Source: Nocardia anaemiae NBRC 100462 (GTDB taxonomy: Bacteria; Actinomycetota; Actinomycetes; Mycobacteriales; Mycobacteriaceae). Taken from it: a stretch of DNA of 64,000 bases. Below are positions 24,449-32,918 of this stretch, piece by piece. The stretch lies in NCBI RefSeq assembly GCF_001612725.1, contig NZ_BDAZ01000024.1:62001-126000 (forward strand), in the 5' to 3' direction. A program made the translations under genes and the position numbers. The notes beneath the pieces are model-generated. The model worked only from the letters and a program-made list of their open reading frames with translations, did not search any database and was not told the origin of the DNA. The stretch's first letter is position 1; each line of letters starts with the position of its first letter.

Positions 24449-25564
24449 GTGGGTACGAACACGGTTGCCGATGTCACCGTCGAGCGGATCGATGCCAGCG
24501 CCTACACGATTCCCACGGATGCACCGGAGGCCGACGGGACGCTGAGTTGGGAGTCGACCACGATGGTGGTGGTGCGCGTGCAAGGCGGCGGACGAACCGG
24601 TTTGGGCTGGACCTACGGTCCGGCGGTATGCGCCCGCTTCGTCATCGACAAGCTCGCCGAGATCGTGCGCGGTGCCGACGCGATGAACGTGACCGGTGTG
24701 TTCGACCGCATGGTGACCCAGACCCGCAATGCGGGACGGCCCGGTGTGGTCGACTACGCGATCTCCGCGGTGGATGTGGCGCTGTGGGATCTGAAGGCGC
24801 GGCTGCTCGATCTCGCGCTGCACCGTTTGCTCGGCGCGGTGCGCACGGAAGTCCCCGTGTACGGCAGCGGCGGTTTCACCACCTACGACGCCGACCGGTT
24901 GCGTGCGCAGCTGACCGGTTGGGTCGATCAGCAACAGATCCCGCGCGTCAAGATCAAGATCGGGGAATCGTGGGGTGGCAATATCGAGCGGGACCTGGAC
25001 CGGATGCGCCGAACCCGCGAGATCATCGGCGACGCCGAACTTTTCGTCGACGCCAACGGCGCCTACGGCCGCAAGCAAGCGATTCGGGTGCTGCGCCGCG
25101 CCGCCGATCTCGACGTGCGGTGGATCGAGGAGCCGGTGTCCTCCGACGATCTCGACGGGCTGCGCGAGGTCCGCGACGCGGTGACCGCCGACGTCGCGGC
25201 GGGCGAATACGGTAGTGATCTCGCCTATTTCCGGCGCATGTGTCAGGCGGGCGCGGTGGATTGCCTACAAGCCGATGCGTCGCGCTGCGGCGGCATCAGC
25301 GAGTGGATGCGAGTCGCGGCGGTGGCCGCGGCCCACAACCTGCCGCTGTCGGGGCATTGCGCGCCGCATTTGCACGCACACGCCGCAGCGGCGATCCCGA
25401 ATCTTCGGCATCTGGAGTGGTTCCACGACCACGTCCGTATCGAATCAATGGCCTTCGACGGGACGCTCGATCCCCGAGGAGGCGTCCTCCGCCCCGACCC
25501 GACCGCGCCCGGTCACGGCCTGACCCTGCGTGAGTCGCAAATCGAACGTTTCCGAGTGCAGTAA
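24449..25564 (+). CDS. enolase-superfamily enzyme, mandelate racemase/muconate lactonising family
   Basis: The 371-residue protein has the family's catalytic layout. The KxK motif lies in RVKIKIG (about 170). Metal ligands are the Asp in FVDANGAY, the Glu in RWIEEPVS and the Glu in AAGEYGSD. ADASRCGG follows, and a C-terminal GHCAPHLHAH supplies a His in the acid/base region. These enzymes abstract a proton alpha to a carboxylate and act as racemases, epimerases or sugar-acid dehydratases. The pattern SGHCAPHLHAHAAAA...NLRHLEWFHDH suggests a dehydratase-like member, but the substrate is not deducible. The GTG start has GAAGGAG five bases upstream. It is probably co-transcribed with the haloalkane dehalogenase. 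No kinase, aldolase or uptake gene for a sugar acid is adjacent. Confidence 0.85.
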   Translation: MGTNTVADVTVERIDASAYTIPTDAPEADGTLSWESTTMVVVRVQGGGRTGLGWTYGPAVCARFVIDKLAEIVRGADAMNVTGVFDRMVTQTRNAGRPGVVDYAISAVDVALWDLKARLLDLALHRLLGAVRTEVPVYGSGGFTTYDADRLRAQLTGWVDQQQIPRVKIKIGESWGGNIERDLDRMRRTREIIGDAELFVDANGAYGRKQAIRVLRRAADLDVRWIEEPVSSDDLDGLREVRDAVTADVAAGEYGSDLAYFRRMCQAGAVDCLQADASRCGGISEWMRVAAVAAAHNLPLSGHCAPHLHAHAAAAIPNLRHLEWFHDHVRIESMAFDGTLDPRGGVLRPDPTAPGHGLTLRESQIERFRVQ

Positions 25565-25580
25565 CTCGACCGTCCGCTCG

Positions 25581-25654
25581 TGCCCCCAGTCGGACTCGAA
25601 CCGACACTTTGCAGATTTTAAGTCTGCTGCCTCTGCCAATTGGGCTATAGGGGC
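25581..25654 (-). tRNA. tRNA with anticodon UAA (tRNA-Leu-like, short variable loop)
   Basis: On the minus strand the 74 bases fold as a complete cloverleaf. The acceptor is GCCCCTA/TGGGGGC with discriminator A. The anticodon stem GCAGA/TCTGC encloses loop CTTAAAA with anticodon TAA. The T arm is GTCGG-TTCGAGT-CCGAC. No CCA is encoded. TAA reads the leucine codon UUA, but the variable loop is only about 5 bases (AAAGT), whereas leucine tRNAs are normally class II with a long variable arm. I call it Leu from the anticodon; charging identity is uncertain. It lies between the enolase-superfamily gene and the permease gene. Confidence 0.85.
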
Positions 25655-25751
25655 CGCCCGGTCAGCGTACCGACTCGTACTGCCGTACCGGAATTCTGTT
25701 CTGCAGGCTAGCGCATCTCCGGTGGTGGCCAGAGTAGCGCCGCCATCGCGG

Positions 25752-27275
25752 TCAGGTGAGCTCGTCGCTGGCGGCTACCGGGGCGATGCCGTCGGAGGAA
25801 TTCGCGCCCGGTGCGTTGGCGAGCACGGAGTGGCGGCGGCCGTAGGCGAAATACACGATCAAGCCCACGGCCATCCAGACGAGGAAGCGCAGCCAGGTTT
25901 CGACCGAGAGGTTGAGCATCAACCAGAGGCACGCGAGTACGGCGAGGACGGGGATGAGCGGGACCAAGGGGACACGGAAGCCGCGCGGGAGTTCGGGGCG
26001 AGTGCGGCGCAGGATGAGGACCCCGATGGCGACCAGGACGAACGCGAAGAGCGTGCCGATATTGACCATTTCCTCGAGGGTGCCGAAGTCCACGAAACCG
26101 GCTAGTGCGGCGCAGACGACACCGACCACGATGGTCAACCGAACCGGGGTGCCGTTCTTGCCGGTGTGCGCCAGCCGACGCGGCATCAGTCCGTCGCGCG
26201 ACATCGCGAACAGCACGCGGGTCTGTCCGAGGAACATCACCATGACGACCGTGGTGAGTCCGGCGAGCGCGCCGATGGAGATGATGTTCTTGGTCCAGGT
26301 GGCGCCGTGCTGCGCGAAAGCCGTTGCGAGCGTTGCTTTATCGCCCGATAGCGCGGAGTAGGGCACCATTCCGGTGAGGATCAGGGATACCGCGACATAG
26401 AGAATGGTGACGATGATCAGCGAGCCGAGGATGCCGCGTGGCACCGAGCGCTGCGGGTTCTTGGTCTCCTCCGCCGTGGTCGCCACGACATCGAACCCGA
26501 TGAACGCGAAGAACACCAGACTGGCCGCGGCGAGCAGCCCGTACCAGCCGAAGGTGCTGTGTCCGGCGCCGGTGAAGTAGGAGAACAGCGACTGGTGCAG
26601 CCCCTCCCCTTCCGCGCCGGACTGCGACGGCGGGATATAGGGCGTCAGGTTCGACTTGTCGAAGTAGGTGGCGCCGACAACGAGTACCACCGCGATAACG
26701 GTCAGCTTGATGGCAACGGCCACCGCCGAAACCCGCGAGGACACCTTGGTGCCGACCGCCAGCAGCACACCCAGCACCGTGATGAGCAGGACCGCGCCCC
26801 AATCGAAGTCGATCGGCCCCAGGTGCGCGATCGGCGAATGCGATCCCATCACCTCACCGAGGTACTGCGACCACCCCTTGGCGACCACCGAGACCGCGAG
26901 CGCGAACTCCAGAATCAGATCCCAGCCGATGATCCAGGCGACGAGTTCACCGAAGGTGGCGTAGGAGAACGTGTACGCGCTGCCCGCCACCGGAACCGTC
27001 GAGGCGAATTCGGCGTAGCACAGCGCGGTCAACCCGCAGGCGATGGCGGCGAAAACGAAGGCCAGCGAAACCGAAGGTCCGGCGACATTGCCCGCGGTCC
27101 GCGCGGTGAGCGTGAAGATGCCCGCACCGACGACAACGGCGACACCGAAGACAGTGAGGTCCCACGCGGTCAGATCCTTGCGCAGTTTCGAATCGGGTTC
27201 GTCGGTGTCCCGGATGGACTGCTCGACCGATTTGGTGCGGAACAGACCGCCCCATCGAGTACCTGGGGTCGCCAA
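25752..27275 (-). CDS. APC-family amino acid permease (cationic amino acid transporter type)
   Basis: The 507-residue protein has about twelve hydrophobic segments, starting with the APC signature VVVGAGIFTLTARTAGNVAGPSV (about 45-65), in which GAGIF is the substrate-binding first helix. FAFIGFDVVATTAEETKNPQRSVPRGI in the middle is typical of the cationic amino acid transporter subgroup (YfnA/YhdG-like). Ends are cytoplasmic. The TTG start is supported by AAGGAG six bases upstream; a GTG one codon earlier is the alternative. It probably imports amino acids by proton symport. It lies 43 bases downstream of the POT transporter gene on the same strand, so the two are likely co-transcribed as a nutrient-uptake pair. 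Substrate specificity is not readable. Confidence 0.88.
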   Translation of the reverse strand: MATPGTRWGGLFRTKSVEQSIRDTDEPDSKLRKDLTAWDLTVFGVAVVVGAGIFTLTARTAGNVAGPSVSLAFVFAAIACGLTALCYAEFASTVPVAGSAYTFSYATFGELVAWIIGWDLILEFALAVSVVAKGWSQYLGEVMGSHSPIAHLGPIDFDWGAVLLITVLGVLLAVGTKVSSRVSAVAVAIKLTVIAVVLVVGATYFDKSNLTPYIPPSQSGAEGEGLHQSLFSYFTGAGHSTFGWYGLLAAASLVFFAFIGFDVVATTAEETKNPQRSVPRGILGSLIIVTILYVAVSLILTGMVPYSALSGDKATLATAFAQHGATWTKNIISIGALAGLTTVVMVMFLGQTRVLFAMSRDGLMPRRLAHTGKNGTPVRLTIVVGVVCAALAGFVDFGTLEEMVNIGTLFAFVLVAIGVLILRRTRPELPRGFRVPLVPLIPVLAVLACLWLMLNLSVETWLRFLVWMAVGLIVYFAYGRRHSVLANAPGANSSDGIAPVAASDELT

Positions 27276-27318
27276 CACTATCTCCTTGCTGTCGTCGACG
27301 GGTTGGCCGTCGATTTCT

Positions 27319-28785
27319 CTAATGCACACCGGCCATATGTCGGCTCACCCATGGTGTGAGTGCGACGACGCTCAGACCGGCACAGATCGCTACCGCTCCG
27401 GTGATGCCGAAGTACGCGAATTCGTGGTCCGCGTCATAGAACCGAGCCAAAGTACCGGACATCGAGGTTCCGATGCCAACGGAGAAGAAGTACAGCGCCA
27501 TCATCTGGGCACGGAACGCCTCGGGCGCCAACTGCGTGGTGACCGAGAGACCGATCGGAGACAGCAGCAGCTCGGAGACCGCGAATGCGCCCATGATGAG
27601 CAGTACCGCCAGCGCCGGTACCGATTTGCCGCTGCTCCCCGCGAACAGCACGAATAACCAGAACGCCAGGCCCATGCCGATGACACCGAGGGCGAATTTG
27701 CGCGGTGTGCTCGGCGCGCGATTACCCAGCTTGGTCCACATCAGCGCGAACAGCGGCGACAGGCAGATGATCCATACCGGCTCGACCGAGCCGATCCAGT
27801 TCGACGGGGCGGTCCAGCCGAAGATGGTCCACCGCATCCGCTCATCGGAATACACCGCGAGCACCGTGAAGATCTGCTGGAACAGCGACCAGAAGACCGC
27901 GTTCGCGATGAAAAGCGGTATGAAGGCGCGGACCCGGCTGCGCTCCACCGGCGTCACCTTGGCGCTGGTCAGCATGAGCACGAAGTAGGCGAGCGCGGCG
28001 ACGATGATAACGCCGGTGGTGACCTCGGAGAGGTTGTCCAGGTTCACCAGCCCGGTGATCAATGCCAGCGCGACCACGATGGCGGCACCGGTTACGATGC
28101 CGAGGATCGGCCCAATCGCGTTGCGCGGCAATGGATTGGGCACATGTCTACCCGCGGTGCCGAGGTTGCGTCGGTACACCACGTACTGCGTCAGACCCAA
28201 CGCCATGCCGACCGCGGCCGCGCCGAAGCCGTAATGGAAGCCCCAATGCCGTTGCAGCAGGCCGGTGAGCAGCGGGCCGACGAACGCGCCGAGGTTGATG
28301 CCCAGATAGAACAGCGTGAAGCCGCCGTCGAAGCGCGGATCACCGGGCCGGTAGAGGGTGCCGAGCAGCGAGGACGCATTGGCCTTCAGTCCGCCGCTGC
28401 CGAGCGCGACCAGCACCAGCCCGACTCCGACACCGCTCAGTCCGGGCAGCACCGCCAGCGCGAGATGCCCGGCCATGACCACGACGCCGCCGTAAAAGAC
28501 GGTGCGCTCCATGCCGATCAACCGGTCGGCGATCCACCCGCCGAGCACCGTGGACAGATACACCAGCCCGCCGTACGCGCCGACGATCCCGACGCCGGTG
28601 CTCTGCGATAGGCCCAGTCCGCCCTCGGTGGTCGAGTAGTACAGGTAGTACCCGAGGATGGTGAGCATTCCGTAGAACGAGAAGCGCTCCCAGAGTTCGA
28701 CTCCGAAGAGGTTGGTCAACCCGATGGGATGACCGAACAGGGTGCGCTCCCGAACTGGTTGCTCCGCCATTGCTGCGTCGGACAT
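27319..28785 (-). CDS. POT/PTR2-family proton-dependent di- and tripeptide transporter
   Basis: The 488-residue product shows the POT signatures: ELWERFSFYGMLTILGYYLYY near the N-terminus, which includes the E-x-x-E-R-F-x-Y proton-coupling motif, and GFTLFYLGINLGAFVGPLLTG (about 145-165), the PTR2 FYxxINxG motif. About 12-14 membrane helices are visible. It should import short peptides with protons across the cytoplasmic membrane (DtpT-like). Translation most likely starts at ATG 28785 (MSDAAMAEQ); the open frame extends further upstream, but the extension has no transporter character. It precedes the APC permease on the same strand. Confidence 0.9.
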   Translation of the reverse strand: MSDAAMAEQPVRERTLFGHPIGLTNLFGVELWERFSFYGMLTILGYYLYYSTTEGGLGLSQSTGVGIVGAYGGLVYLSTVLGGWIADRLIGMERTVFYGGVVVMAGHLALAVLPGLSGVGVGLVLVALGSGGLKANASSLLGTLYRPGDPRFDGGFTLFYLGINLGAFVGPLLTGLLQRHWGFHYGFGAAAVGMALGLTQYVVYRRNLGTAGRHVPNPLPRNAIGPILGIVTGAAIVVALALITGLVNLDNLSEVTTGVIIVAALAYFVLMLTSAKVTPVERSRVRAFIPLFIANAVFWSLFQQIFTVLAVYSDERMRWTIFGWTAPSNWIGSVEPVWIICLSPLFALMWTKLGNRAPSTPRKFALGVIGMGLAFWLFVLFAGSSGKSVPALAVLLIMGAFAVSELLLSPIGLSVTTQLAPEAFRAQMMALYFFSVGIGTSMSGTLARFYDADHEFAYFGITGAVAICAGLSVVALTPWVSRHMAGVH

Positions 28786-29080
28786 GCTGAGACGATCCCA
28801 TATGGGCAGAGAATTTCCGGCATCCCGAACAAAGTTTCCCTGCTCACGGCCGACACAGCCGGACGCGTCCGAGCTGCCGCGGGAGCAATCCGTCAACCGG
28901 TACGTCCATCTTGGATATGCCCGTTCGACGCGCGTAGTCAGCGAATTCGAGGCAACGTCGAATATTCGTCGACCCCCCTCGGTGACCCACGGCACTCGAC
29001 GAGAAGACCGGACAACTTCCCGGTAAAGTTCGCCTCGCTGGACGGGGAACCCTCGTTTGTTGGCCGGACGGGGGAACCTG
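28786..29080. other. divergent promoter region
   Basis: This stretch lies between the POT transporter gene (minus) and the zinc-peptidase lipoprotein gene (plus). I see no gene in it and no operator that I would name. Confidence 0.5.
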
Positions 29081-29893
29081 ATGAAGCGCTCGAGCGCCCA
29101 TGCGGCGCTGCTGCTCGTCGTGATCGGCGCGCTGGTGTCGCTGCTGGGCACCGGATGCGCGTCGGTATCCGCGGTGGACGCCGATCCCGTCGGGGGTGCG
29201 CTGCGGGAACCTGCGCTGACAACCAATACGCTGCACGCCGAGTTGCGCCTGTCCGCGCTGCGGTGTCAACTGCCGCCCATCGAGATGAGCGCGGCAGGCC
29301 AGCGGGAATTCGTGCAGACCGAGTTGGACTGCTTGACGAAGGCATGGGATCCGGCCCTGCGCGGGGCGGGAATGACCCTCGCGCCGCTGCAACTCGTGGT
29401 GGTCGACGACGTAACGACCGGCTGCTCGAAGCAGGTACAGTCCACCGATCCCGCGTTCTACTGCGGCGGCACTGTGTACTGGCCGACCGACGATCCGATT
29501 CATCGGGGTTGGGGTTCGCAGCTCGCGCAGTACCTGATGTTCGTCGTGATGCACGAATACGGCCACCACCTACAGTCCTCCACCGGCATCCTGCGCACCG
29601 CCGACCGCGATATCGGTACCGCGGGCGAGAAGTCACCGCTGGGACTGGAACTCAGCCGACGCATCGAACTCCAGGCCCAGTGCCTGGCCGGAGTGATGCT
29701 GGCGGCAGCGCAGGCGGGCGGCATGCTGACTCCGGCCGAGGCCGCGGATCTGATCGATATCCAATCCGATACCGAGGAGGACCCGACCCACGGCACCGGG
29801 GTGAACAGTCGGCGCTGGGTCGAATCCGGTTACCGCGGCGCCTCGACGTCATCGTGCAATACCTGGGCGGCCGCGATCGGCGAAGTGCAGTGA
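29081..29893 (+). CDS. lipoprotein of the neutral zinc metallopeptidase (YpfJ-like) family
   Basis: The 270-residue protein has a lipoprotein signal peptide: MKRSSAH, the hydrophobic core AALLLVVIGALVSLL and lipobox GTGC with Cys at about residue 24. The peptidase signature is VMHEYGHHLQ (about 158-167), in which HEYGH is the HExxH zinc motif. RIELQAQCLAG about 40 residues later fits the third-ligand motif ExQADCxAG of the YpfJ family. A C-terminal WVESGYRG is also typical. It should be anchored on the outer face of the membrane and cleave peptides there; no substrate is known. The ATG at 29081 follows a GGGGGA stretch; a TTG at 29057 is less likely. Confidence 0.85.
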   Translation: MKRSSAHAALLLVVIGALVSLLGTGCASVSAVDADPVGGALREPALTTNTLHAELRLSALRCQLPPIEMSAAGQREFVQTELDCLTKAWDPALRGAGMTLAPLQLVVVDDVTTGCSKQVQSTDPAFYCGGTVYWPTDDPIHRGWGSQLAQYLMFVVMHEYGHHLQSSTGILRTADRDIGTAGEKSPLGLELSRRIELQAQCLAGVMLAAAQAGGMLTPAEAADLIDIQSDTEEDPTHGTGVNSRRWVESGYRGASTSSCNTWAAAIGEVQ

Positions 29894-30014
29894 CCGGTTC
29901 CCGATGGGGGCCGACGGGCGGCCGGTCGGGTACAAGGTCGCGATCTCGTTGTCGCGGTTGACGATCATCACGTAGTGAATCCGCCGGGTGGCCGCGATGC
30001 TAGGACCGCGCTGC

Positions 30015-30104
30015 CTCGGCGCCTTGGTCGTCGAGTACGACTGCTCTCCCTCGGCGCCTTGGTCGTCGAGTACGACTGCTCTCCCTCGGCGCCTTGGTCG
30101 TCGA
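30015..30104 (+). repeat. 35-bp tandem repeat, about 2.6 copies
   Basis: A 35-base unit starting CTCGGCGCCTTGGTCGTCGA is present at 30015-30049 and 30050-30084, with a partial third copy to about 30104. Each unit contains the inverted repeat GTCGT-CGAGT-ACGAC. The array lies downstream of ppx (minus) and downstream of the peptidase lipoprotein gene (plus), so it may act in transcript 3' ends or simply be a variable-number tandem repeat. Confidence 0.85.
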
Positions 30105-30136
30105 GGTCGAGGGCGTCCGCCAGCCACGATAGCGCG

Positions 30137-31105
30137 TCAGGCGATGGACATGGCTATGCCGTCGAGGATGTCGTGTTCGCTGACGACGAGAGCGGAAATA
30201 TCTGTGCGGCGGGACAGTTCGTAGGCGAGTACCTCGGTGATGACAGCTCCGCCACCGATCACATCGACGCGGCCGGGATGCATCGGGCCGAGGGCGGCGC
30301 GCTCATCGTGGTTCATGCCGATCAGGCGATCACAGACCTCGCGCACCTGGTCCAGGGTGAGGCTGGTGAGATGGACGCGCTCCGAATCGTATTCGGGCAG
30401 ATCGAGCGCGACGGCGGCGATCGTGGTCATGGTGCCCGCGACGCCGACCCAGGTGTGCGCGCCCTCGACGGGCACCTTGGCGAAGGCCTCATCCAGTCGT
30501 TCGGTGGCGAATTCCCGTGCGGCGGTGACCTGTTCGGCGGTCGGCGGATTGCCGGGCAGGCACCGTTCGGTAATGCGGACGCAGCCGATATCGGCGGAGA
30601 ATGCGGCACGCACACCATCGCTGTCGCCGACGACGAGTTCGGTGGAGCCGCCGCCCAGATCGACGACAACGAAAGGCCCTGACTCGCTGGCCAATTCGCC
30701 GACGGCACCGGCGAAGGACAGCCGCGCCTCCTCGTCACCGGTGATCACCTCGGCCTCCGCGCCCGCCACCACGGTGCCGAGTTCGGCGCGTGCCATGGCG
30801 AAGAAGTCCTCCCGGTTCGCGGCATCGCGAGTCGCGGAGGTCGCGACCATCCGCACCCGACGCACCCCCGCCTCCCGCATCAGCGCGGCATAGTCTGCGA
30901 GCGCAACCCTGGTGCGCTCGATCGCCTCCGGCGCGAGCGCCCCCGTCGCATCCACCCCCTGCCCCAGCCGCACAATGCGCATCTCCCGATGCAGATCGGC
31001 CAACCGCCCATCACCGAGCACCTCGGCGATCAATAGTCGGATCGAATTCGTCCCGCAATCAACTGCCGCTACCCGATCGCTCATGCTCAGCTCAGCTCCG
31101 CTCAT
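30137..31105 (-). CDS. ppx: Ppx/GppA-family exopolyphosphatase
   Basis: The 322-residue protein has the ASKHA-fold signatures of Ppx/GppA: DRVAAVDCGTNSIRLL near the N-terminus (phosphate 1), VVDLGGGSTELVVG at about 150 (phosphate 2) and the metal-ligand Glu in ITGDEEARLSF. It should hydrolyse polyphosphate and/or pppGpp in the cytoplasm. Its length matches the short actinobacterial form (Rv1026-like) lacking a C-terminal HD domain. ATG 31105 has AGGGG at good distance; ATG 31084, where the conserved core starts, is an alternative. In related genera ppx directly follows the DUF501 gene, but here about 630 bases of repetitive DNA separate them. Confidence 0.9.
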   Translation of the reverse strand: MSGAELSMSDRVAAVDCGTNSIRLLIAEVLGDGRLADLHREMRIVRLGQGVDATGALAPEAIERTRVALADYAALMREAGVRRVRMVATSATRDAANREDFFAMARAELGTVVAGAEAEVITGDEEARLSFAGAVGELASESGPFVVVDLGGGSTELVVGDSDGVRAAFSADIGCVRITERCLPGNPPTAEQVTAAREFATERLDEAFAKVPVEGAHTWVGVAGTMTTIAAVALDLPEYDSERVHLTSLTLDQVREVCDRLIGMNHDERAALGPMHPGRVDVIGGGAVITEVLAYELSRRTDISALVVSEHDILDGIAMSIA

Positions 31106-31129
31106 TTCAGCCCCTGGCCAATTTCCCAC

Positions 31130-31735
31130 TCGCGCTCACCGGAGCGCCCGGTCATCCAAGTTCATGCGCCGCCCGCCTCCGCGCGTGCGATCATCGCAGC
31201 ACCCCACGCTCGTTCCAGCAGCCACGCACACCACAGCACCCGAACAGACCACGGCACCCACGCTCAGCTCGAGCCCCACACACAGCTCACGGCCCGGGCC
31301 CCTGCCAGCGTCCGCGCACACCGCAGCACCCGCGCTCTCTCCAGCCGCCCCGTACACCGCAGCATCCGAACTGATCGCGGCACCCACGATCGCCTCAGCG
31401 GCCATGCCCACGCTCATGCTCATGCGGATCTCACGGCGCACGCGCTCGTTCCAGCGCCCGCACTGATCACAGCGCGCACGCTCATTACAGCGCTCGCGCA
31501 CAGCGCAGCGCCCAAGCTCGCCTCAGCGGCCACGCCCAAGCTCGCGCTCGTGGAACTCTTAGAACCCGCGCGCACCGCAGTAACCGCGCTCGTTCCAGCA
31601 GCCACGCTCACCGGAGCACTCGAACTGATCGCGGCACCCGCGCTCACGGCACTGCCCGCGCTCGTTCCAGCGCCCGCACTGATCACAGCGCGCACGTTCG
31701 CTACAGCGCCCGTGGACAATTCAAGCGCCGCGCTC
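31130..31735. repeat. degenerate GC-rich repeat patch between DUF501 and ppx
   Basis: Roughly 600 bases consist of irregular repeats built from short words such as CGCTC, CCAGC and GCACCCG. A perfect 40-base repeat begins CGCGCTCGTTCCAGCGCCCG at 31441 and again at 31657. CTCGTTCCAGCAGCCACGC occurs near 31208 and 31589. Read on the minus strand the patch codes for Ala/Ser/Gly/Val-rich five-residue-like periods in more than one frame, suggesting expansion by slippage. It interrupts a normally compact operon. Confidence 0.75.
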
Positions 31736-31737
31736 AT
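31420..31737 (-). CDS. putative Ala/Ser/Gly/Val-rich repeat ORF coupled to DUF501
   Basis: An ATG lies one base after the DUF501 stop codon (TGACATG), which would favour translational re-initiation. The 105-residue frame reads almost only Ala, Ser, Gly, Val and Thr with loose five-residue periodicity, and AVISAGAGTSA occurs twice. It has no signal peptide, no charged clusters and no recognisable domain. Similar wording continues in a shifted frame nearer ppx, so the frame may be a by-product of the DNA repeat rather than a selected protein. It could serve to couple DUF501 and ppx translation. I list it because of its position, with low confidence that a stable protein is made. Confidence 0.3.
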   Translation of the reverse strand: MSAALELSTGAVANVRAVISAGAGTSAGSAVSAGAAISSSAPVSVAAGTSAVTAVRAGSKSSTSASLGVAAEASLGAALCASAVMSVRAVISAGAGTSACAVRSA

Positions 31738-31738
31738 G

Positions 31739-32269
31739 TCATTGCTCGTTGGTCGGAGCGTGCGGCGGCTCGTATTTCGGCCAGTCGGCCGGGATTGCGG
31801 TGCCGCGCAGGCCGCTGTCGGCCGCCATGGCTACCGCTTCGTCGCCGAATGGGTTGACGCCCGGACCCTTGGCGAGGGAGTGGGCGATCAGGACGTGCAG
31901 GCATTTCACTCGTTCCGGCATGCCGCCGCCGGTGAAATCGGTGCCGAGCGATTCGATTTCATCGCGCTCGGCCAGATAGCTCTCGTGGGCGGCGCGGTAG
32001 GCGGCGGCCAATTTCGGGTCGGTGGCGAGGCGCTCGGTCATTTCCCGCATGACGCCCGCGGATTCCTGCCTGCTCGCCTCTGCGGTGAGGCGCGGATCGG
32101 TCAGGTAGTAGAGGGTCGGGAAGGGGGTGCCGTCGGGCAGCCGCGGCGCGGTCTTGACCACCGCGGGCAGCCCGTCCGGGGTGCGGTAGGCGACGGCGAG
32201 TACGCCGCGCGGTTCGCGTCCCAGCTGCTTGGCGATGATTTCGAGATCGCGGTCGTTCGGTGCGGTCAC
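31739..32269 (-). CDS. DUF501 protein
   Basis: The 176-residue protein matches the conserved DUF501 family of Actinobacteria (Rv1025-like). RDLEIIAKQLGREPRGVLAVAYR opens the domain. Conserved central features are LPTLYYLTDPRLT-like FPTLYYLTDPR and RQESAGVM, and the C-terminus has GGGMPERVKCLHVLIAHSLAKGPGVNPFGDEA. Function is unknown; its constant place between ftsB and ppx suggests a link to envelope or division. The GTG start overlaps the ftsB stop in GTGA, showing translational coupling. Confidence 0.88.
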   Translation of the reverse strand: MTAPNDRDLEIIAKQLGREPRGVLAVAYRTPDGLPAVVKTAPRLPDGTPFPTLYYLTDPRLTAEASRQESAGVMREMTERLATDPKLAAAYRAAHESYLAERDEIESLGTDFTGGGMPERVKCLHVLIAHSLAKGPGVNPFGDEAVAMAADSGLRGTAIPADWPKYEPPHAPTNEQ

Positions 32270-32901
32270 CTGGGTCCTTCCGGTGCTGGCTGCGGTGTGG
32301 CCGGTGCGGCCGCGGGCGCCGGGGCCTGCTGCGGTTGCGAAATACTGCGCCACAGTTCGGTGTACCAGGGCTCGGGCGCCTTCGACTGGGTCGGTGCGGC
32401 GGGCGGCGCGGGCGCTTCGATACCGGGCACCTGCACGATATAGGGCGTCTCACCCGGCATCACCAGCCGCAACCGGTCCCTGGCCTCGGAGCGCACATAT
32501 GCCGGATCCTGTTGCTGCGCACGACGATCCCGTAGCTTGGCGAGATCGGCCTCGAGTTCGATGCGCTCCTGCGCCAGGTGCGCGGCCTCGGCGCGCTGGG
32601 TGAAATAGGTGCGCAGCGGCACGGCCAGGGTCAGCGCGAGTGCGCACACGACGATGGCCAGGATGACCGCCTTACCGGTGGACAGCCCGAGGATGGTGCG
32701 ATCGTGCTTGTCCTCGTGCCCGCCGGAGCGCAGCCCTATCTTCTGCGGCTTGGCCTTCTCGGCGGCTTCGGATCGCCTGCGGGTCGTCCGCTTCGGTGCG
32801 GCCGCGGGAGATTCGGCGGCCGGGCGCGATCTGGCAGAGCGCGACGTGCGGCGGTTCCCACGTCCGGCTGGACTGGATCCACGCGCACGTCGCTCTGTCA
32901 T
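32266..32901 (-). CDS. ftsB: FtsB/DivIC-type septum formation initiator
   Basis: The 211-residue single-pass membrane protein has a long, Arg/Ser/Ala-rich cytoplasmic N-terminus (about 1-72), a membrane segment AVILAIVVCALALTLAVPL (about 78-97) and then a coiled coil (AEAAHLAQERIELEADLAKLRDRR) followed by DPAYVRSEARDRLRLVMPGE, the septum-initiator core. FtsB pairs with FtsL and FtsQ to activate septal peptidoglycan synthesis. The C-terminal 50 residues are Pro/Ala-rich. The gene begins 17 bases after the eno stop region and overlaps the DUF501 start. Synteny equals Rv1024. Confidence 0.92.
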   Translation of the reverse strand: MTERRARGSSPAGRGNRRTSRSARSRPAAESPAAAPKRTTRRRSEAAEKAKPQKIGLRSGGHEDKHDRTILGLSTGKAVILAIVVCALALTLAVPLRTYFTQRAEAAHLAQERIELEADLAKLRDRRAQQQDPAYVRSEARDRLRLVMPGETPYIVQVPGIEAPAPPAAPTQSKAPEPWYTELWRSISQPQQAPAPAAAPATPQPAPEGPR

Positions 32902-32918
32902 ACCGCTCCCCTAGCCGG

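Noticed and set aside
25445..25639. Small minus-strand frame starting MAEAADLKSAKCRFESDWGH
   Set aside because: It is a translation of the tRNA itself plus flanking DNA, a common false gene call at this tRNA.
25581..25654. tRNA as integration site of a genomic island
   Set aside because: I saw no second copy of the tRNA 3' end within the window and no integrase beside it.
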